A stretch of 64,000 bases of DNA, taken from Amyelois transitella. Its lineage: Eukaryota > Arthropoda > Insecta > Lepidoptera > Pyralidae. Shown piece by piece: positions 13,085 to 26,100 of this stretch. Made by a program: the position numbers and the translations under genes. The notes under the pieces are model-generated. The model was not told the origin of the DNA, did not search any database, and saw only the letters and a program-made list of their open reading frames with translations. Position 1 is the stretch's first letter. Each line of letters begins with the position of its first letter. The stretch is from NCBI RefSeq assembly GCF_032362555.1, contig NC_083508.1:1951001-2015000 (forward strand). Direction: 5' to 3'.

Positions 13085-14039
13085 ATAGAAACTGTTAGGC
13101 CAAAAATACTTGAATACTATTATTACTTGACTTCAACTTGGGTAGATACTACCTACTCAAAGTTTGTAAAGAAAATATTGGTAAAATAAAATTGGATTAA
13201 GAGCAACATTTGTTAGCAGCAAAACTTTAGTAGGTATACCAAATTTGATTTTAAAAAATCAGGTATAACTGTTAGGCATGGTTGACAGGAAAGGACATAC
13301 ATATGTGACTGTTTGAAAGCCTATATACACTTTTTTATGATGTTTTATTATTACCGTCGGTAAAAACGCGAGTGACACACACTATTTATCTATTGTTTTA
13401 TTAATTTTTCATATTGACTAGTTAAATAGTAAGCGAATTAAGTATTTACTTATTGTATTGTTACATATTCGAAAAAAAAAATATGTAACTTACCTAGATT
13501 ATAAATAAATTAAATTATTTACATATTTTCTTCAGTTCGACTTCAACATAAAATAGCTGGGCTAGATGTTTTTGAATTGAGAACGTAATTTTTTTTTAAT
13601 TTCTGGTTAGGTGAAATAAGTAATAATGACGGCGATAACCATAGACTCGGTAGGCATAGGCATTGAACCGCAAACATCCTGGTTGCATAGCCGCAACGGG
13701 ACTACAGATGTAATGACCCTCAACATGTTAGTGATCTGGTTGACTCAATATGTAACAAACGCCTGCTTCTATTCATTTTTAAATGTTCTTTATGGCTAAG
13801 AATAAATAACTGTACAACACTGGCTGTATGACGAGAGTAATGAAAGTAGAAGCGAGTGCAATGTAATCGTAGCAAGTAAATAAGAATTCGAATTAGGTAG
13901 ATGGGAAGGAAATACCTACCTAGATTATCTATGTTTTACCTTGAAAAGTGTAAATAATCCCAAAAGAAAAATCAACAGTATTTTGAGTGAATTCCACAGT
14001 GAGCATTATACTACAAAATGACATGACTGACTCAAATAA

Positions 14040-14290
14040 AATGAGATGGATAGGTACCTACGAAGGTAGGTCTACGATATTTAATATTAAAAAAAATGAA
14101 TTTTATCATACCTATGTAGGTAGGTAGGTATATCAGGTATCTTATCTTGCCTATATCAAACGACTTTGGCTCAGATTACTAAAAACCACCAAGTAGGTAT
14201 GTATACCTACCTACTTACCTGTGTAGGTAATATGTAAGTTTGTGGATACCTACCTACAGTAGGTTTACACTTACTTGGTGCATCTTTACT
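14040..14290. repeat. GGTAGGTA/TACCTACC-rich low-complexity patch
   Basis: Many copies of TAGGTAGG and its complement TACCTACC occur in both orientations, including 'ctatgtaggtaggtaggta' near 14112. Both strands mix, so the patch can form many short hairpins. Confidence 0.6.
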
Positions 14291-14596
14291 TACTTAACTA
14301 CATAAATATAAATCTACCCTCTTCAAATAATAATAAGGGACTTTAGCAAATTTAACTTCCTGCCTTGCTGCATACAAATTTATTTTAGGCATTTTCGATT
14401 ACAATCTAGCACAAGTTTATACTAGCCAATTTTAATAAGTAGGTAGGTACCTACGTAGATGAAATCCGTTAGATCAACACCTGAAGTGGTCAGCCCACGC
14501 ACACATACAAACCATGACCGAACACACCTACATCCCAATAGGTATTTTATTATGTCGGTAAACGTGTTAGATTTTAACTTATAAACGCTCACTTAC

Positions 14597-14713
14597 CCGA
14601 TTAGATTCCAAGGCCTCGGCACTGTGCTCTTCCTTCTGACGGAAGCAATTAGTGCACTTGCTCTTGGTGAAGATGTTAGGCGCAAATTTCCTGCAATCCG
14701 ATCGCCCAGGCAT
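14597..14713 (-). CDS. osp: outspread / MPRIP homologue, first coding exon
   Basis: The exon runs from the ATG at 14713 to a consensus donor GTAAGT just below 14597 and encodes 39 residues in phase 0. It begins [20 protein letters not shown] and continues [19 protein letters not shown]. This matches the conserved N terminus of Drosophila Outspread and vertebrate MPRIP (CRKF-NIF-KSKC-NCF), which precedes a pleckstrin homology domain encoded by later exons not in this window. The family consists of large PH-domain and coiled-coil proteins tied to actin and myosin phosphatase/Rho signalling. Only this exon is present, so the gene is partial by window edge, not broken. It is divergent from the acyl-CoA oxidase gene 2.3 kb to the right. 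Confidence 0.85.
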
Positions 14714-17053
14714 GTTTGACAGAGGTCAGGGTCAATTCAAGGCTCACTATGTCACCGTGCACAGCATGGTGCTACTGTAAAACACCCACACTAGACGATA
14801 ATCGCCTTTTTCAACAACCGAACACGTAGTTTATCACGAGCGCACCCACCGGCGAGTGAGCTACTATCAGCGAAATCACTGCAAGTGAAGTGAGCGTAAC
14901 GTCATTCAAAAACACAAACACTAAACACAATCTTCTTCGGTGACCAAGCACCGAAGCAGTCGAACAATCGCATAAACAATATTCGTATTCGCGTTAAATT
15001 TTAAAACAATAAACATCGATTTACAACGAACACGCGGAGTTCGCGAGCGCGCAGCAACACGACCGCACGTCCATTTTACATCTGATAGAAAACCAGCGAA
15101 CACAGTTGTTGTTTTACAACTTCTCTTTTCTTGTTTATGCGTCTGCAACTTAACTGTGTATGTAGTGGTGTCTTTACATTTGTAGTTGTATTCTGGCCTT
15201 CTCGCTCTAACCCACTGTTTTTACATATCGCTATCCCTTACACACTATTTCATTAATTAACTTCGTACACCTAGTGACACCTGTCGGTGACAGCAATACA
15301 TTTCTGACCACAATCACACACTAGTCACTTGACACAACAATTCAACGCGTGAGCACCACTGATCTATCAGAATTAAAAAGTTTTGGCAATAATAAACTAG
15401 ATGGCGCTCTATCAATTTTTCTTTGTAACAGCTAAGAACAGAAACATTTGTATCAATGTAGCTAGGTAAATGTTTTTATAAGATGATTAAATTATCTACA
15501 TTTACCATTATAAATAAATTGATTGTTATTTTCGTGTACAACATCGGGCATGGTAGTGTATATATACATAATACTCTTTGCCTAGCACCAACGAGATTGG
15601 ACCTATACTTCAAATTCCTTGCATAGCATGCAACTTAAAAAAAGGAATTGCACCCATATTTTTGACAATGACACTAACACTAGCAAAGATAGGGGTACCT
15701 ATATAAGCCAAGACTATCGACATCAATCATATATCGACATTACAAATTATAATGGATTTTAGATTTGTTATTACTTGCTTTACCATGTTTCCCATATTGT
15801 ATAGAGTGTGCTAGTTACCAAGAGGGGTGGAGCTGGCGAATGAAATGTGAGATGCCAATGAAGATGAATTAGTGGAAAGAAATAAAATTAATGTAAATTT
15901 AGAGTTACAGTTGTTACAGAAAAATTTTGGATAACGCTTTTTTTAAATTATTTGTTTACGTATTCTACGAGCAATTTTTTTTTTATATGAGTTTATTGAT
16001 ATGTTTATACTTTATCTCATATATTTATACTCGTTTACTGTATAACATCCTCATCAAGCAAAAAAAAAAAATATATATATATATTTGCAATTCTAGTATT
16101 GAAAAGGAAAGTGAAGGGATTAATTAAACGATTTCCATGCTTTTTTTTAACGCATCAACAAACTCAAAGTGTTTTATTATATTTCGCAAACTATTTTGAA
16201 TTGTCAGATTTCTACGTTTAATAGTTCCTTCATATATGTAGCTTCCTTCATGTAGGTACATATTGAACGTAAAAATATTATTGTAAGAGCTTATTAGTAG
16301 AAGTAGTAATGACACTGGATTGCGACGTCATAGTCTTACATTTTAGTAGCATCTTAAAATAATTGATTTAATTGCAATTAGGATATCCTTTGAAATTTTG
16401 TCACGTATTGTCTACATGATACCATATAATTATATTTGTGTAGCATGTCATAAAATATAAAGTGATTTGTATGTTATTTAAAGTTTCTCGCTATGCTTTT
16501 TTTTATAGGTACGGATGTTTTAAATATTAATTCGGCATTTTTACTATAACTTTATCGATATATCGATAAAACGTTACGCATACAGCTACACTAAAATAAT
16601 TGTCATTATTGTCATTGTCAATCAGTCGAGCGAGTCCGACTCAGTCAATTAGTCAGTTCAGTGCATTGAAGGATCTCTGACGAGATTTAGTGGTGTGATT
16701 TCTTTAAAAGTTTTATTAGCGCTTATCGCCACAGTACAATCACGCGTATCACTTAACATCAATTTGTGTATTATTTCTATGAAATATCAGTAACCTATAT
16801 TTTAACATTCGAATTGTAGGTAACGAATGTTTTGTCTGTTACCCACCAAGGCTAGGAAACGGTACCTATCCCGGCGTCTTCATATTTCATCGGTGTCGTT
16901 TTTAAACTAAAGTGTAAATTAATATTGCTGAGAAATACGAAATGTGTTCCATATAAAACCTTCCTAATCACATGTCCTGGCTGTATGAACTTAAATTCAT
17001 ATTGGTCGTCAAATTTTTATTTTTCTTGTGAATAAGATATAAATTTTTGAAGA
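14714..17053. other. divergent intergenic / 5' region between osp and ACOX3
   Basis: About 2.3 kb separates the osp start codon (minus) from the acyl-CoA oxidase start codon (plus), so both promoters and 5' UTRs should lie here. The first ~450 bases next to osp are less AT-rich and without repeats, which suits an osp 5' UTR. The right half carries a paired DRE motif and initiator-like 'gtcagttcagtgc' near 16640. No other coding sequence is apparent. Confidence 0.6.
16553..16568. promoter_or_regulatory. two abutting DRE (TATCGATA) motifs
   Basis: TATCGATATATCGATA is two head-to-tail copies of TATCGATA, the binding site of DREF-class factors at insect housekeeping promoters. It lies about 490 bases before the acyl-CoA oxidase ATG and about 80 bases before initiator-like sequence. 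Functional use is inferred. Confidence 0.45.
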
Positions 17054-17182
17054 ATGGAAGACTTGAGTTTTATTCCTGATATCCCGAATGGGCCTTTGGA
17101 CGCGTATAGGCAAAATGCGCCTTTTGATTGGAAGCGTCTTAAGCTCGCGCTTGAAGGAGACCTAAACTTGTTAAAATTAAAG
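17054..17182 (+). CDS. ACOX3: ACOX3 exon 1
   Basis: Residues 1-43, beginning [20 protein letters not shown]. The start is the first ATG of this frame and gives the family's short N terminus. It ends in AAAG followed by GTAAAT, phase 0. Confidence 0.88.
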
Positions 17183-20100
17183 GTAAATTACAAAAAATTA
17201 ATAACATCTAATGCTTAAATGTTACTTCCAAGTCCCTCTGTAAAAGTTGGGTCCTTTAATGGTTGCAAAAGTTGACTTATCCAATCAAGGATCATGGCCA
17301 ATGTAGTAGTAATGTAGTATGATGTTGATTAGGTTAATCTATTCTAAAGAATTATTTTTAATAAGTTTAAGGAGTTTTTTTAGTTGTGCGATTGATTGAT
17401 ATGATCATGATGAAAAAAAAGTTTCACTGTTAAATTCTTCATTCAGTTGTCCAGCTAATCATGGCCCTTGAGTCTTGATAAATTTGTTGTTTTTTATTTT
17501 GTTTCATTTTTTTCTAAACATTGTATTTCAGCTATGAGTCTCCCAATTAATTAAAATCTTTTTTCATCCTTACAATGTTATACTTGTAAAGACAATTTGT
17601 TTAATAATTGTTGTTTGTAGGTAATTTACTTAATTTTTAGTTGGGTCTTTTTTGAACTACTTACATAAAAGAATATCTAATTGTTCTTCTTCCTCACTTG
17701 TAAGAAAAAAAATATAAATTTCTGAAAAATAATACATACATACATAAACTAACGCCTCTTTCCCGGAGGGTTAGGCAGAGACTACCTCTTTCCACTTGCC
17801 ACAATCTCTGCATATTTCCTTTGCTTCATCCACATTCATAACTCTCTAAAATAATACAGCTCAAAATATATTTTTTTGTGCTATATTTTGATTCCCCCAA
17901 AGTTCCATGTATGATTTTCCATACATACATACATATGGTCACGTCTATATCCCTTGCTGGGTAGACAGAGCCAAGATTCAAAATAGTGACAGGTTGCTAA
18001 CCCATCGCCTAAAAAAGAATCCCAAGTTTGTAAGCCTTCCCCTAAGTCGCCTTCTTCGACATTCTTCGGGAAAGAGATGGAGTGGTCCTATTCTTTTTAA
18101 CATTGGTGCCAGGAACCACACGGCACGATTTGTTAAAGATATATTTACAAAATAGACACACCTAGTTTACTAACTTAAACCTTACTGGTTTATCCAGAAA
18201 GGTTACGGAGGTCAGATGGGAGTCACTTGACTTCACTGACTTTCTCAATCCCATGTCATGGTCTAAAAATGTAGTTGAGGCTCCTTTCTAGAGAGTTAAG
18301 ATTGTTATCGGAGTTACGGGAAAGTAGTTACATATAAATCTATTGTTTGCAGTACAAAATCTGGCATACACTGGAGAAAGATCCGCTGTTTGCCCACAAC
18401 ACTGTCACGCCACCCATGGAGGAGCAGAAACGGATCACCCAGCTTCAGCTGAAGAGGATCAATGAGTATAAGTTCCTCACGAAGGAGATGTTCAAGTCCA
18501 GTTATAGTATAAGGGTGAGTTTGAAAGAATAAAACTTTTACATACATACATATGTACATTTAATCACATCTATATCCCTTGTGGGGTAGACAGAGCCGAC
18601 AGACTTGAAAGACCGATAAGCCATGTTTGGCTTGATGATAGAATTGAGATTCAAATAGTGACAGGTTGCTAGCCCATCACCCAAAGGAAAAATCCCATGT
18701 TTATAAGCCTTAGTCGCATTTTACGACATCAACAGGAATGAGATGGAGGGGTCCTATTCTTTTTTCCAATAGTGCCGGGAATCACACGGGAATCCTAAAT
18801 GCCGGGGCCGCAATTGTTCATTTTTTTGTTTTTACATTATTTATTGTTTTCAGACGCGAGCCCTAATGACCATCAATGAAGCCGTCCAGTCTTTGAACCC
18901 TAGTCTGTCTGTAAAAATGGCCATCGGTATTTACCTGTTCTCCAACGCACTGTTGTCCTTAGGCACGGAACGCCATCACAAATTCTATGAAGCCACCATA
19001 CTTCATAGAGAGGTGAGTTGGTTTTAAATACATACATACATACATACATATGGTCACGTCTATATCCCTTGCGGGGTAGACAGAGCCAACAGTCTTGAAA
19101 AGACTGAATGGCCATGTTCAGCTATTTGGCTTAATGATAGAATTGAGATTCAAAAAGTGATAAGTTGCTAGCCCATGCATTTTGCATGATATTTTCCCTC
19201 GTACTGCCAAAACCCAAAACCACGAAACTTACAACAAGAACAAGAAAACCTACCAAACTTGACTGTTTTACTGGTTGACTGGTTACAAAGAACAAGAAAA
19301 CCAAACTTGACTGAAGACAGGAACTTACATATTATTTACTTTTTCCAATCCCAACAGATTCTCGCAAGTTTCTCGCTGACGGAAATCGCGCACGGATCCG
19401 ACGCTCGTCTGATGAGGACCACGGCCACTTATGACCCCAAAAACAAGGAGTTTGTGATCCATACACCTGACTTCGAGGCGGCGAAATGCTGGGTTGGTAA
19501 TCTAGGTAAAATTTTGTGTGGATTCTACATTTGAAATTTCTTTTTTTTAAACGATCTTTCGTTTATGTAACGACTAGCTTTTGTGCGGAGCTTAGCTCCC
19601 GTGGAAGTTTAAAAAAGATTTCTTTTTTAAGGTCTGTTATATCTCTCTGCAAAATATCTTCAAAATCGGTCCAGCTGTAGTTTTATATTTTAATTTATAA
19701 GTAAAATTTGAATTTCTAATTCAATAACTAAGTACGTAATTATGTAAAACAACCTTTGACAGTACATGTAAGTATTTTTAGTTGCCACAACTAATTGAGT
19801 ACAAGATACATATGTGACCTAAATAACTAAAAATAACTCATATTCAGAGAAAACGGAGTTTGGACTTTACAAAAAGATCCAAGGTCCACGCTTAGATGGA
19901 AAACGATGTATTTATTTTTTGCCCTAGAGTTACAAAATCATTCTACGTTCTAAACAGAAACCACTTTCTCATAATAGGAACGTATGGGAATGGAGATAGT
20001 ATTTTTTTTTTTTTTGACTTGTACAATACAATGATATGCAGAGGATCTACGGTTCTGTGGTCTTGACTTTGAAAGAGTTTATTCTGCAATATGTTTGTGT

Positions 20101-23100
20101 TATATTTTCCCCGTGACTGCAAACGGGTAAAATCCCGTGTTTCCCTCATCTCTTTGGGAACTTCATTATCAACAAATAATTTTAGTACTAATTATAACTG
20201 TTTTCAACAACAATAGTAAAGTTCCGACCATAATCGTATTGATTTTGGTTTTACAATAGTTCTATGCATGTACATATAGAAGGGGTCCCTTTTTACATGT
20301 TTTCAAATTTTTTCTCCTAATGGCGGGCTGATACGCCTTAGAAATTGGCTGATAACAGATTGGCTGTATACAAAGATCAAATTTATCTTACTAAGATCTC
20401 CTACCCATGATAATATAGTCCGGCCATGTCATGTGGGCCACTTATGGCATCAATTGACTAGGTGACGATAATGGCTCATGCGTTACCCATTGTACTCGAC
20501 AGTTTGTCAATTAATTGATTCTTTTGGATGGTTCTCAAAGTGGAACATTATTAGATGTGCTCTCCTTTGTTGTGTGTTCCCTCAACTGATATCTCTCTAT
20601 TTTTCCCTCCACTTTGAGAAACTGGAATATTCAGTTTTAAATCAAATGAACTCTGGAGATGACAAGAGGGTATATGGTCATATTGCTCCGCAAGATGAGA
20701 CCAAGATTTATTGGAAAGGTATGCAAGATGCAGTAGAAAGAAATATTTTTTTTTTATTTGGTACAACATACAAAGAATGCAAAATATTGCAATTTACAAT
20801 TATAAATGCATCAAAAAGGTCTCAGTAGTCTATTTTTTTACTGCCGGAAACATAGAGTGGATTGGAATGGAAATATAATGTTTACTTGTCAATTTGGCCA
20901 AAGTTTTCTGTAGACGTACTGTACAAAAATACATGATTACTGATTGTGGGATTTTTCCAAAGCATGTATGTACTTTAACGAAATATGCATGTCATGTTTT
21001 TTTCTTTTGAAACTGTTGTTAATGAGTATGTTTGCCCTTTGGCATATTTTCTCTGGAAATCTTTGACTATACTTATATATGTATTTAAATATTCATGAGA
21101 TGACACTTAGCTATTTTTATATCCCTCATACAAACTCAAAGGGTGATTTTAAATATGTATGGATGTGGACAGACAAATCACACAGATTGAGCTAATTTCA
21201 AAGTAAGTACAGGCCTTTGGTGGTGCGTTAGTATTCTTAGACACACAAGATCTTTAAGATCATTTTCATAAATACATACATATGGTCACGTTTATATCCC
21301 TTGCGGGGTAGACAGAGCCAACAGTCTTGAAAAGTCTGAATGGCCACGTTCAGCTATTTGGCTTAATGATAGAATTGAGATTCAAATAGTGACAGGTTGC
21401 TGGCCCATCGCCTAAAAAAGAATCCCAAGTTTGTAAGACGACATCAATGTCGACATGATGTAACGACATCCATGGGAAAGAGATGGAGTGGTTCCCGGCA
21501 CCAATACCGGATACCACACGGCACATCATCACGGCGATCATTTTCTATCATGACTTTACCAAGGATTGAACCTGTGTTCTTTTAACTTCATTTTGCCACT
21601 TCATCACAGAAGCCTTATTTTAGTGTCTGTCTCTAGAGAGCTATATTATCATTTCTGAATGGTTGATTTTTTAAAATCTAAACTGAAATTTTATTTGCCG
21701 ACTAAGTCGTGGTAGTACTACACTTAAAAGAAGTATGTTAAACACATTTCATTACTACATATGGAAACCGCATATTATTTTAAGATGAATGAAAACAATG
21801 CCACATAAAACTTATATTATCAAGTTTAATACCGATAAGGCCGCGATAAAATATCTTACTGCATTATTTTCCTTTATTTCGTATGAGGTCTATACTATAC
21901 AGGATAAATTGTAGTAACACCTATATAAATTGTTTGAATTTTGAAGTCCGTATGAGGGTAACTCTCCAAAATTAAAAAATAAGTAAATAAAGCCGGTTAA
22001 GTGCGGGTCGGGCCATGCGCATGTTGACTAGGTCGGGCATCGAACCTGAAACCTAGTGATTTCGAGCCAAGCAGAGTAAGGACCACTGTCTAGTCCAGTT
22101 TTAGCCGTTCGCTCGCTAATCTCTTGTTGCATATCACGCCCACTTAACATTGTCAATGACGAACTGATGATTCTCTTAGAAAATGACGTAACACTCCCAG
22201 CGAAGTGGCAATGAATCAATTATATTGTTGAGCTTAAAACTGTTATGTTCTTTAGGTGCCGTACCTATAGTTGCTGGCACCAATAGAAAAAAGAATGGGA
22301 CCACTCCCATCTCTTTCCTATGGATGTCGTAAAGGCGAGTAAGGGATATGCTTATTTAGTTGGGATTCTTCTTTTAGGCGATAGGCTAGCATCCTATCAC
22401 TTTATATGAATCTCAATTCTATCAGTACGCCAAACAGCTGAACGTAGCCTATCAGTATTATTAAGACTGTTGGCTTAGTCTACCCCGCAAGGGATATAGA
22501 CGTGATTATATGTATGTATGTATGCGTTCTATAGGTCTATAGAAGATTTAATTTTTTATTCATTTTTCATTTATCTATTACAACGTGTTATTACAGGCTT
22601 ATCGCAAAGAAACATCGCTTATGAACTTATAAATATACATCGTTTGTGACTCTCGCCAAGGAACAGTTAAACACGTCCAAAAATCATTAACTCAGTAGTC
22701 TGTTGACGCGATCGATTAAGGAAATCTCATTGCATAATATTTCTCAGTCAAAATTCGCTAAGTAAACTTTTTACTCAGTATGAGAATGGTCAAAAACACT
22801 GAAAGCAAATTTTTTTTAATATGTTTTTATTTAACTTAGTATATCTACTACTTTAACTACTAATACAGTAATTAAAGTAGTATTTTGTCTCCTATTTTGT
22901 TCTCAGTTTTCATAAACTTGCTTTCATTATATATTAACTGTTTCTATCATTTCTATGCTGACGACTTGCAGCTTTATGTACAGACGAATATTGATAACAT
23001 GGAACAGGCCATTGATTTGCTGAATCATAACTTAAATAGAGTTCTAGACTGGTCTAATCGATTTGGCATTTCTGTTAATGTTAAAAAGTGTCAGGCTATA

Positions 23101-26100
23101 GTAGTTGGCAGTTTCTATCAGATTAATAATATTGACATTAACACCTTGCCACCGCTGATCTTTGACGGAACTATAATTGAATTTAGTACGACGGTTAAAA
23201 ACCTTGGCCTACATATTGATACCAACTTACATTGGGATTCACACGTTGTTGCAACCAGTCGGAAAGTTTACAGTGTTCTGCATTATCTGCAACGCTTAAA
23301 ACATTTTCTTCCAACAAAGACGAAGATTATGCTTACCCAAGCACTTCTTCTGCCTATAATTGATTATGCTGATGTGTGTTATCTGGATTTAACTGAAGAG
23401 CATCTCAACAAATTAGAACGTCTTCTAAACAATTGTATCAGGTTTATATTCTGCCTTCGGAAGTACGATCATATTTCTGAATACCGTTCTCAACTAAATT
23501 GGCTCCCCATCCGTAACCGTAGAAATCTTCACATTTTATGTCAGCTCTATATCATTCTCAATAATCAGCTTGCCCCAGACTATCTTAAAAAAGACTTTCA
23601 ACTATTAAGTTCTACTCACGAAAAAATCCTTCGTTCTTCAAATAAGTTAACTCTTGCTATCCCTTTTCACCGTACAGGTATTGCCTCCAATTCTTTCGCC
23701 GTTATGGCTGTTAGGCTCTGGAATTCACTTCCCGAGTCCATCAGGACATCCCCAAGTCGTTCTAGTTTCAAATCGCGGGTAAACGGGTTTTTCTTGAATC
23801 GCGAGGGTATTTAATATCGCCTTTTCACTCATTTCGGTAATCGCTGCACCTATTTATTTATGTATATTGTTTATCTATTGTAGTTTTTATGTATGTATAT
23901 TGTTTATCTATTGTATTTTTTATGTATGTATATTATAATTATTTTATTTTATATTTTGTGTAGGTATAAATATATTTATTTAGTTTAACCCCACATGAAG
24001 ATCTCTGTAAGACCCAATGGTTGACTGGTAGATAATGCTTCTAGCATTAAGTCCGCCAATTGTGCTATACATTTGTATCTTGTGCAATGAAGTTTAAATA
24101 AATAAATAAGCCTAACACACATCACGAGATGACGTCACGAGTGCTCACTGTCATAATTTTTAAGCCAATTTAATCCCAATTGAATATTATGGCAGTCGCA
24201 ACAAAAAATAAACGAGTACTCCCTTCCTGTCAGTTACGTAACTATATAAACGTTATCAGAATAACGATAGGCGTCAAGCGTGTGCGCATCACACGTAGGC
24301 CGGGAAACCCTGCGGTTTATTCCTGTTTAAATGTGATTCGTACGCCGATGTGGTTCCTGGCATATTTTAGTAGGGTTAAATCATTATAGCGCCGTGTGGT
24401 TCCCGGCACCATTAGAAAAAAGAATAGGACCATTCCGTCTCTTTCGTGTCGTAAAAGACGAGTAAGGTATAGGCTTATAAAGTTGGGATTCTTCTTTTAG
24501 GCGACAGGCTAGCAACCTGTCACTATTTGTATCTCAATTTTATCATTAAGCCAAACAGCTGAACGTGGCCTTTTAGTCTTTTCATGACTGTTGCCTATAA
24601 ATGCTCCCTCGTTGTAGTGACTCAGGACTATCGATTTAAGTAGCAATAGACTTTTGTTTAAGATGTATATTTGACTGTTACCTTTTAAAATAAATATATT
24701 TGAATTTTATCTTTTTATTTTTTTTACCAATATAACTTCTTTCCAGGCAGAACATGCACCCATACGCTGCTTTTCGCCCAGCTAATAACTCCAGACGGCG
24801 AGAACCATGGTTTGCATGGTTTCTTGGTCCCTATACGCAACCCTGACACCCTGGAGACTTACCCTGGACTAATAGTTGGAGATATGGGCGAGAAGATAGG
24901 CGTCAATGGGATTGATAATGGGTGAGTGTCCTACCCGACTGCTCCTTATTAAAAGTATATGTAACTTAAGTTCTCTCGGCTTTTTAGTACAAGGGATAGA
25001 CAGTGTGATACACACACTGTCTATCCCTTGTACTAAAAAGCCGTGCGTGTATGTGCGTGTGTGTGTGTCCCACCTGCTGCGCGATTTTTATATGTGAATC
25101 TTAAACAGAGATTATTTAAAATTATAAAAAATGTAGGTTATGTACGTTATTTTTAAAAATAAATAGTGAAAATACGAGTGAGAACCATGGAAGATGTAGG
25201 ACTAACGTCCAACCGACTGCGCCATTTTTAGACAATTCAAATATTAATACACACAAATAATCACGTCTTTATCCCTTGCGGAGCTAGACAGAGCCAACAG
25301 TCTTGAAAAGACTGATAAGCTACGTTCAGCTGTTTGGCTTAATGATAGAAATAAGATTCAAATAGTGACAGGTTGCTAATCCATCGACTAAAAGAAGAAT
25401 CCCAAGTTTATAAGCCTATAAATATTAATAGTCCAGTTAAAATACAACACAGGGTATTTTTTGGGAGTTCATCGTCATGTCAACATGACATGAGGACAAC
25501 TTGAGGATATGATCAGTCATATCCTTGATCGGACGCCTTAAAGAGGTTTTGATAAGTCGCTCTGATATTATTTATATCTGTAAATAGTACCCGTTAACCT
25601 ATTAGGTAAAAACTGTGAGACATTTGTTACGGCGATTCTAACCAGATATAGTTTTATGAGCTACGATAAATTCCGGCACGTTTTGCCGATTTAAAAAAAG
25701 GACAAACCGCTTATGGACTTATTATACCATTCATTGACGGATGTCTCGTGTTTGCACTACGCGCTGGTTCACAGTTAAGAATTCGATATTTTTTGTACAT
25801 TACATTTTAGAATTGTAAAGATTCTATTACATCATGTGTCGCTGTTGGTTTGTTTATTTGTGATCCATCCAAACGCATTAACAATTGACCAACAAAATAT
25901 TTCGCGTTGACAATGTAATAACGACCTTTTGGTTCACAATTACTCGAGCTAAAAGACTGAACAATGCATTTAGAGGTTATTTAGATGCCGCCTGTTATTG
26001 TCAAGTACAAAAAAAATGCCAAAAATGGCCTTACAACCGCCCATGCGCAAAATGGCGTGACACCGCAGAAGGTTATGCAATGCTCAATGCAGATAACGTG

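Larger units (their letters stand above)
1..14596 (-). other. osp: outspread intron 1 (partial), repeat-bearing, no second exon seen
   Basis: This stretch lies downstream, on the minus strand, of the osp first coding exon and so should be its first coding intron, continuing past the left edge. I read both strands for the conserved PH-domain exons expected next in this family and found none. It holds a truncated tRNA-derived SINE, several short ATGT-tailed repeats, a Helitron-like fragment, a LINE tail, a perfect 25-bp hairpin and a GGTAGGTA-rich patch, each listed separately. A GC-rich island near 8210-8300 carries a TATA-like motif. The rest is AT-rich sequence in which I recognise nothing. 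Confidence 0.6.
17183..18352 (+). other. ACOX3: ACOX3 intron 1 with two repeat insertions
   Basis: A 1.2-kb intron holding a family B LINE-end fragment (17748) and a shortened family A repeat (17921). The remainder is AT-rich with nothing recognised. Confidence 0.7.
19506..24746 (+). other. ACOX3: ACOX3 intron 4 (5.2 kb), transposon-rich
   Basis: The longest ACOX3 intron. It holds three family A repeats, a SINE fragment, a 'gccggttaagtgcgggtcgg' repeat fragment near 21992, and a truncated CR1-like LINE with its 3' tail. A stretch at 19570-19690 resembles the lepidopteran repeat 'ttgtgcggagcttagctccc'. Elsewhere 19700-21160 shows nothing recognisable. Confidence 0.7.

Noticed and set aside
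14921..15148. 75-codon minus-strand open frame upstream of osp
   Set aside because: No family resemblance, and it lies where the osp 5' UTR is expected. At most an upstream ORF.
22885..22887. Start codon of the reverse transcriptase ORF
   Set aside because: The first codon is TTG inside the conserved SPILF motif. The element is 5'-truncated and has no real start.
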